From Anaerolineae bacterium (GTDB lineage Bacteria > Chloroflexota > Anaerolineae > Aggregatilineales > Phototrophicaceae), in assembly GCA_022843385.1 (NCBI GenBank), contig JALHNT010000028.1, positions 38,110-102,109 on the forward strand: a DNA stretch of 64,000 nt, in the 5' to 3' direction. A program made the translations under genes and the position numbers. The first letter of the stretch is position 1, and every line of letters begins with the position of its first letter. Below are positions 63,125 to 64,000 of this stretch, in pieces. Under the pieces are notes generated by a model. It saw only the letters and a list, made by a program, of their open reading frames with translations, did not search any database and had not been told where the DNA came from.

Positions 63125-63293
63125 AGGGTGAACGCGAGCGGCGAAGCTGGAGGGGCGCTGAGGGAGAGCCTCTCGCACAGAATCGCATCAAAAGTGGCTG
63201 AATGTGGGTGAAACCGGGCTGTAGTCGCAACAAAGGGCGGGTTTCACTTGCGGAAAACAGCCAATTTGACCTAGAATAATTTTGATTATAGGG
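63125..63293 (+). promoter_or_regulatory. CRISPR leader
   Basis: The 169 bases between cas2 and the first repeat. GTGAAACC (63208-63215) and GGTTTCAC (63240-63247) form an 8-bp inverted repeat. The last 35 bases are A/T-rich. TTGACC at 63266-63271 may be the -35 of the array promoter, but a -10 at good spacing is not evident. New spacers would be added at the 63294 end. Confidence 0.6.
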
Positions 63294-64000
63294 GTTCAAA
63301 TCCCTGTCCCGCCGATTGAGGCATTGAAACTTTTTGGCGTGTCAAAACGCTCAATGACAGCCGATGCGTTCAAATCCCTGTCCCGCCGATTGAGGCATTG
63401 AAACTACAACATGCATGTTGAAACCGACAACACCTACACGTTCAAATCCCTGTCCCGCCGATTGAGGCATTGAAACGTAAGTAAATGGCCTACACCATGA
63501 CGGCGCAGCAGAGTTCAAATCCCTGTCCCGCCGATTGAGGCATTGAAACCATGCGTTTCATGTGTTTCTGATGCTTGCGGCGACGGGTTCAAATCCCTGT
63601 CCCGCCGATTGAGGCATTGAAACCTTCGGTTCGCCATAGCGAGCTTTGAGGGCGGCATTCAGGTTCAAATCCCTGTCCCGCCGATTGAGGCATTGAAACC
63701 GTCCACATGGCGGAATACCGCGCCCTGCCCCTCCAGTTCAAATCCCTGTCCCGCCGATTGAGGCATTGAAACTACACCATGTCGGAAAGCACCCGCACGA
63801 CGCCGCAGTTCAAATCCCTGTCCCGCCGATTGAGGCATTGAAACGAGCCAGGACTGAGCGATCTAGGAGCGTGGTTCGCGGGGTTCAAATCCCTGTCCCG
63901 CCGATTGAGGCATTGAAACTACCTATTGGGCGAAACGGTAGACGAGGTATTCGAGGTTCAAATCCCTGTCCCGCCGATTGAGGCATTGAAACTGAGCGAG
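63294..64000 (+). CRISPR. CRISPR array, 37-nt repeats, type I-D, continues past window
   Basis: Ten identical 37-nt repeats start at 63294, 63368, 63440, 63513, 63587, 63663, 63736, 63808, 63883 and 63956. The repeat begins GTTCAAATCCCTGTCC and ends GAGGCATTGAAAC. Its small GCC-GATTGA-GGC hairpin is followed by the 8-nt ATTGAAAC handle. Nine complete spacers are 35-39 nt long, and a tenth is cut by the window edge. No repeat shows a mutation, so the visible part is the young, leader-proximal side. I found no match of a spacer to other sequence in the window. The transcript runs left to right, in the same direction as the cas genes. Confidence 0.98.

Overview
The window looks like a chromosome segment of a free-living, sugar-degrading bacterium. 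The gene content fits a Chloroflexota (Anaerolineae-like) genome: several complete ABC sugar-uptake operons each with its own glycosidase and regulator, PocR-type AraC and MalT-type LuxR regulators, and a type I-D CRISPR-Cas locus. That taxonomic guess rests on gene content only.

Layout. 1-640: start of an ArsA-type ATPase gene cut by the window edge. 1156-4314: a plasmid-like ParA-ParB-replication module. 4576-5866: a complete ISAs1-family insertion sequence with matching 17-bp ends. 5885-16434: sugar locus 1 (LacI regulator with its own promoter and tandem operators, GH31 glycosidase, RbsB/RbsA/RbsC-type importer with two permeases, SMP-30 lactonase, SDR dehydrogenase, EthD protein). 16765-17810: a truncated IS5-like element with a -1 frameshift signal, joined to an IS3-family scrap. 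18007-26133: sugar locus 2 (F5/8C-PocR-AraC regulator, LplB/LplC permeases, binding protein, apiosidase-like hydrolase, sugar epimerase/dehydratase). 26260-26825: two decayed pieces of one IS1-like transposase in opposite orientations. 26941-31784, minus strand: sugar locus 3 (binding protein, two permeases, DUF5060-type hydrolase). 32168-34117: a type IA topoisomerase. 34500-42165: sugar locus 4 (ROK repressor with two near-identical operators, two permeases, binding protein, GH15, GH31). 42223-51019, minus strand: serine hydrolases, including a hydrolase/beta-lactamase/membrane fusion, a PNPOx-like protein, an exported protein, an ICMT-like membrane protein and a MalT-like LuxR regulator. 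51495-64000: WYL regulator and type I-D cas operon (cas10d with internal cas11d, csc2, csc1, cas3', cas6, cas4, cas1, cas2), followed by a 37-nt-repeat CRISPR array that leaves the window.

The four sugar loci share one design: binding protein, permeases, intracellular glycosidases and a local regulator. In all four, a stem-loop follows the binding-protein gene, which would let that protein be made in excess of the membrane parts.

The most interesting item is between the WYL gene and the cas operon. Two degenerate CRISPR repeats on the minus strand (52512-52592) keep the Cas6 hairpin and the 8-nt ATTGAAAC handle, but their other halves have decayed. The spacer-like stretch between them begins ATAGTGGTT, and the same nine bases occur at 52729 upstream of cas10d behind a GTT, the type I-D PAM. 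A second, nearly matching GTT-flanked site lies 26 bp further on. This is the architecture of a crRNA-like guide (CreR/CreA type) that would turn the I-D effector into a repressor of its own operon. A small unrecognised gene with two QLPLPGFE repeats lies between the target sites and cas10d.
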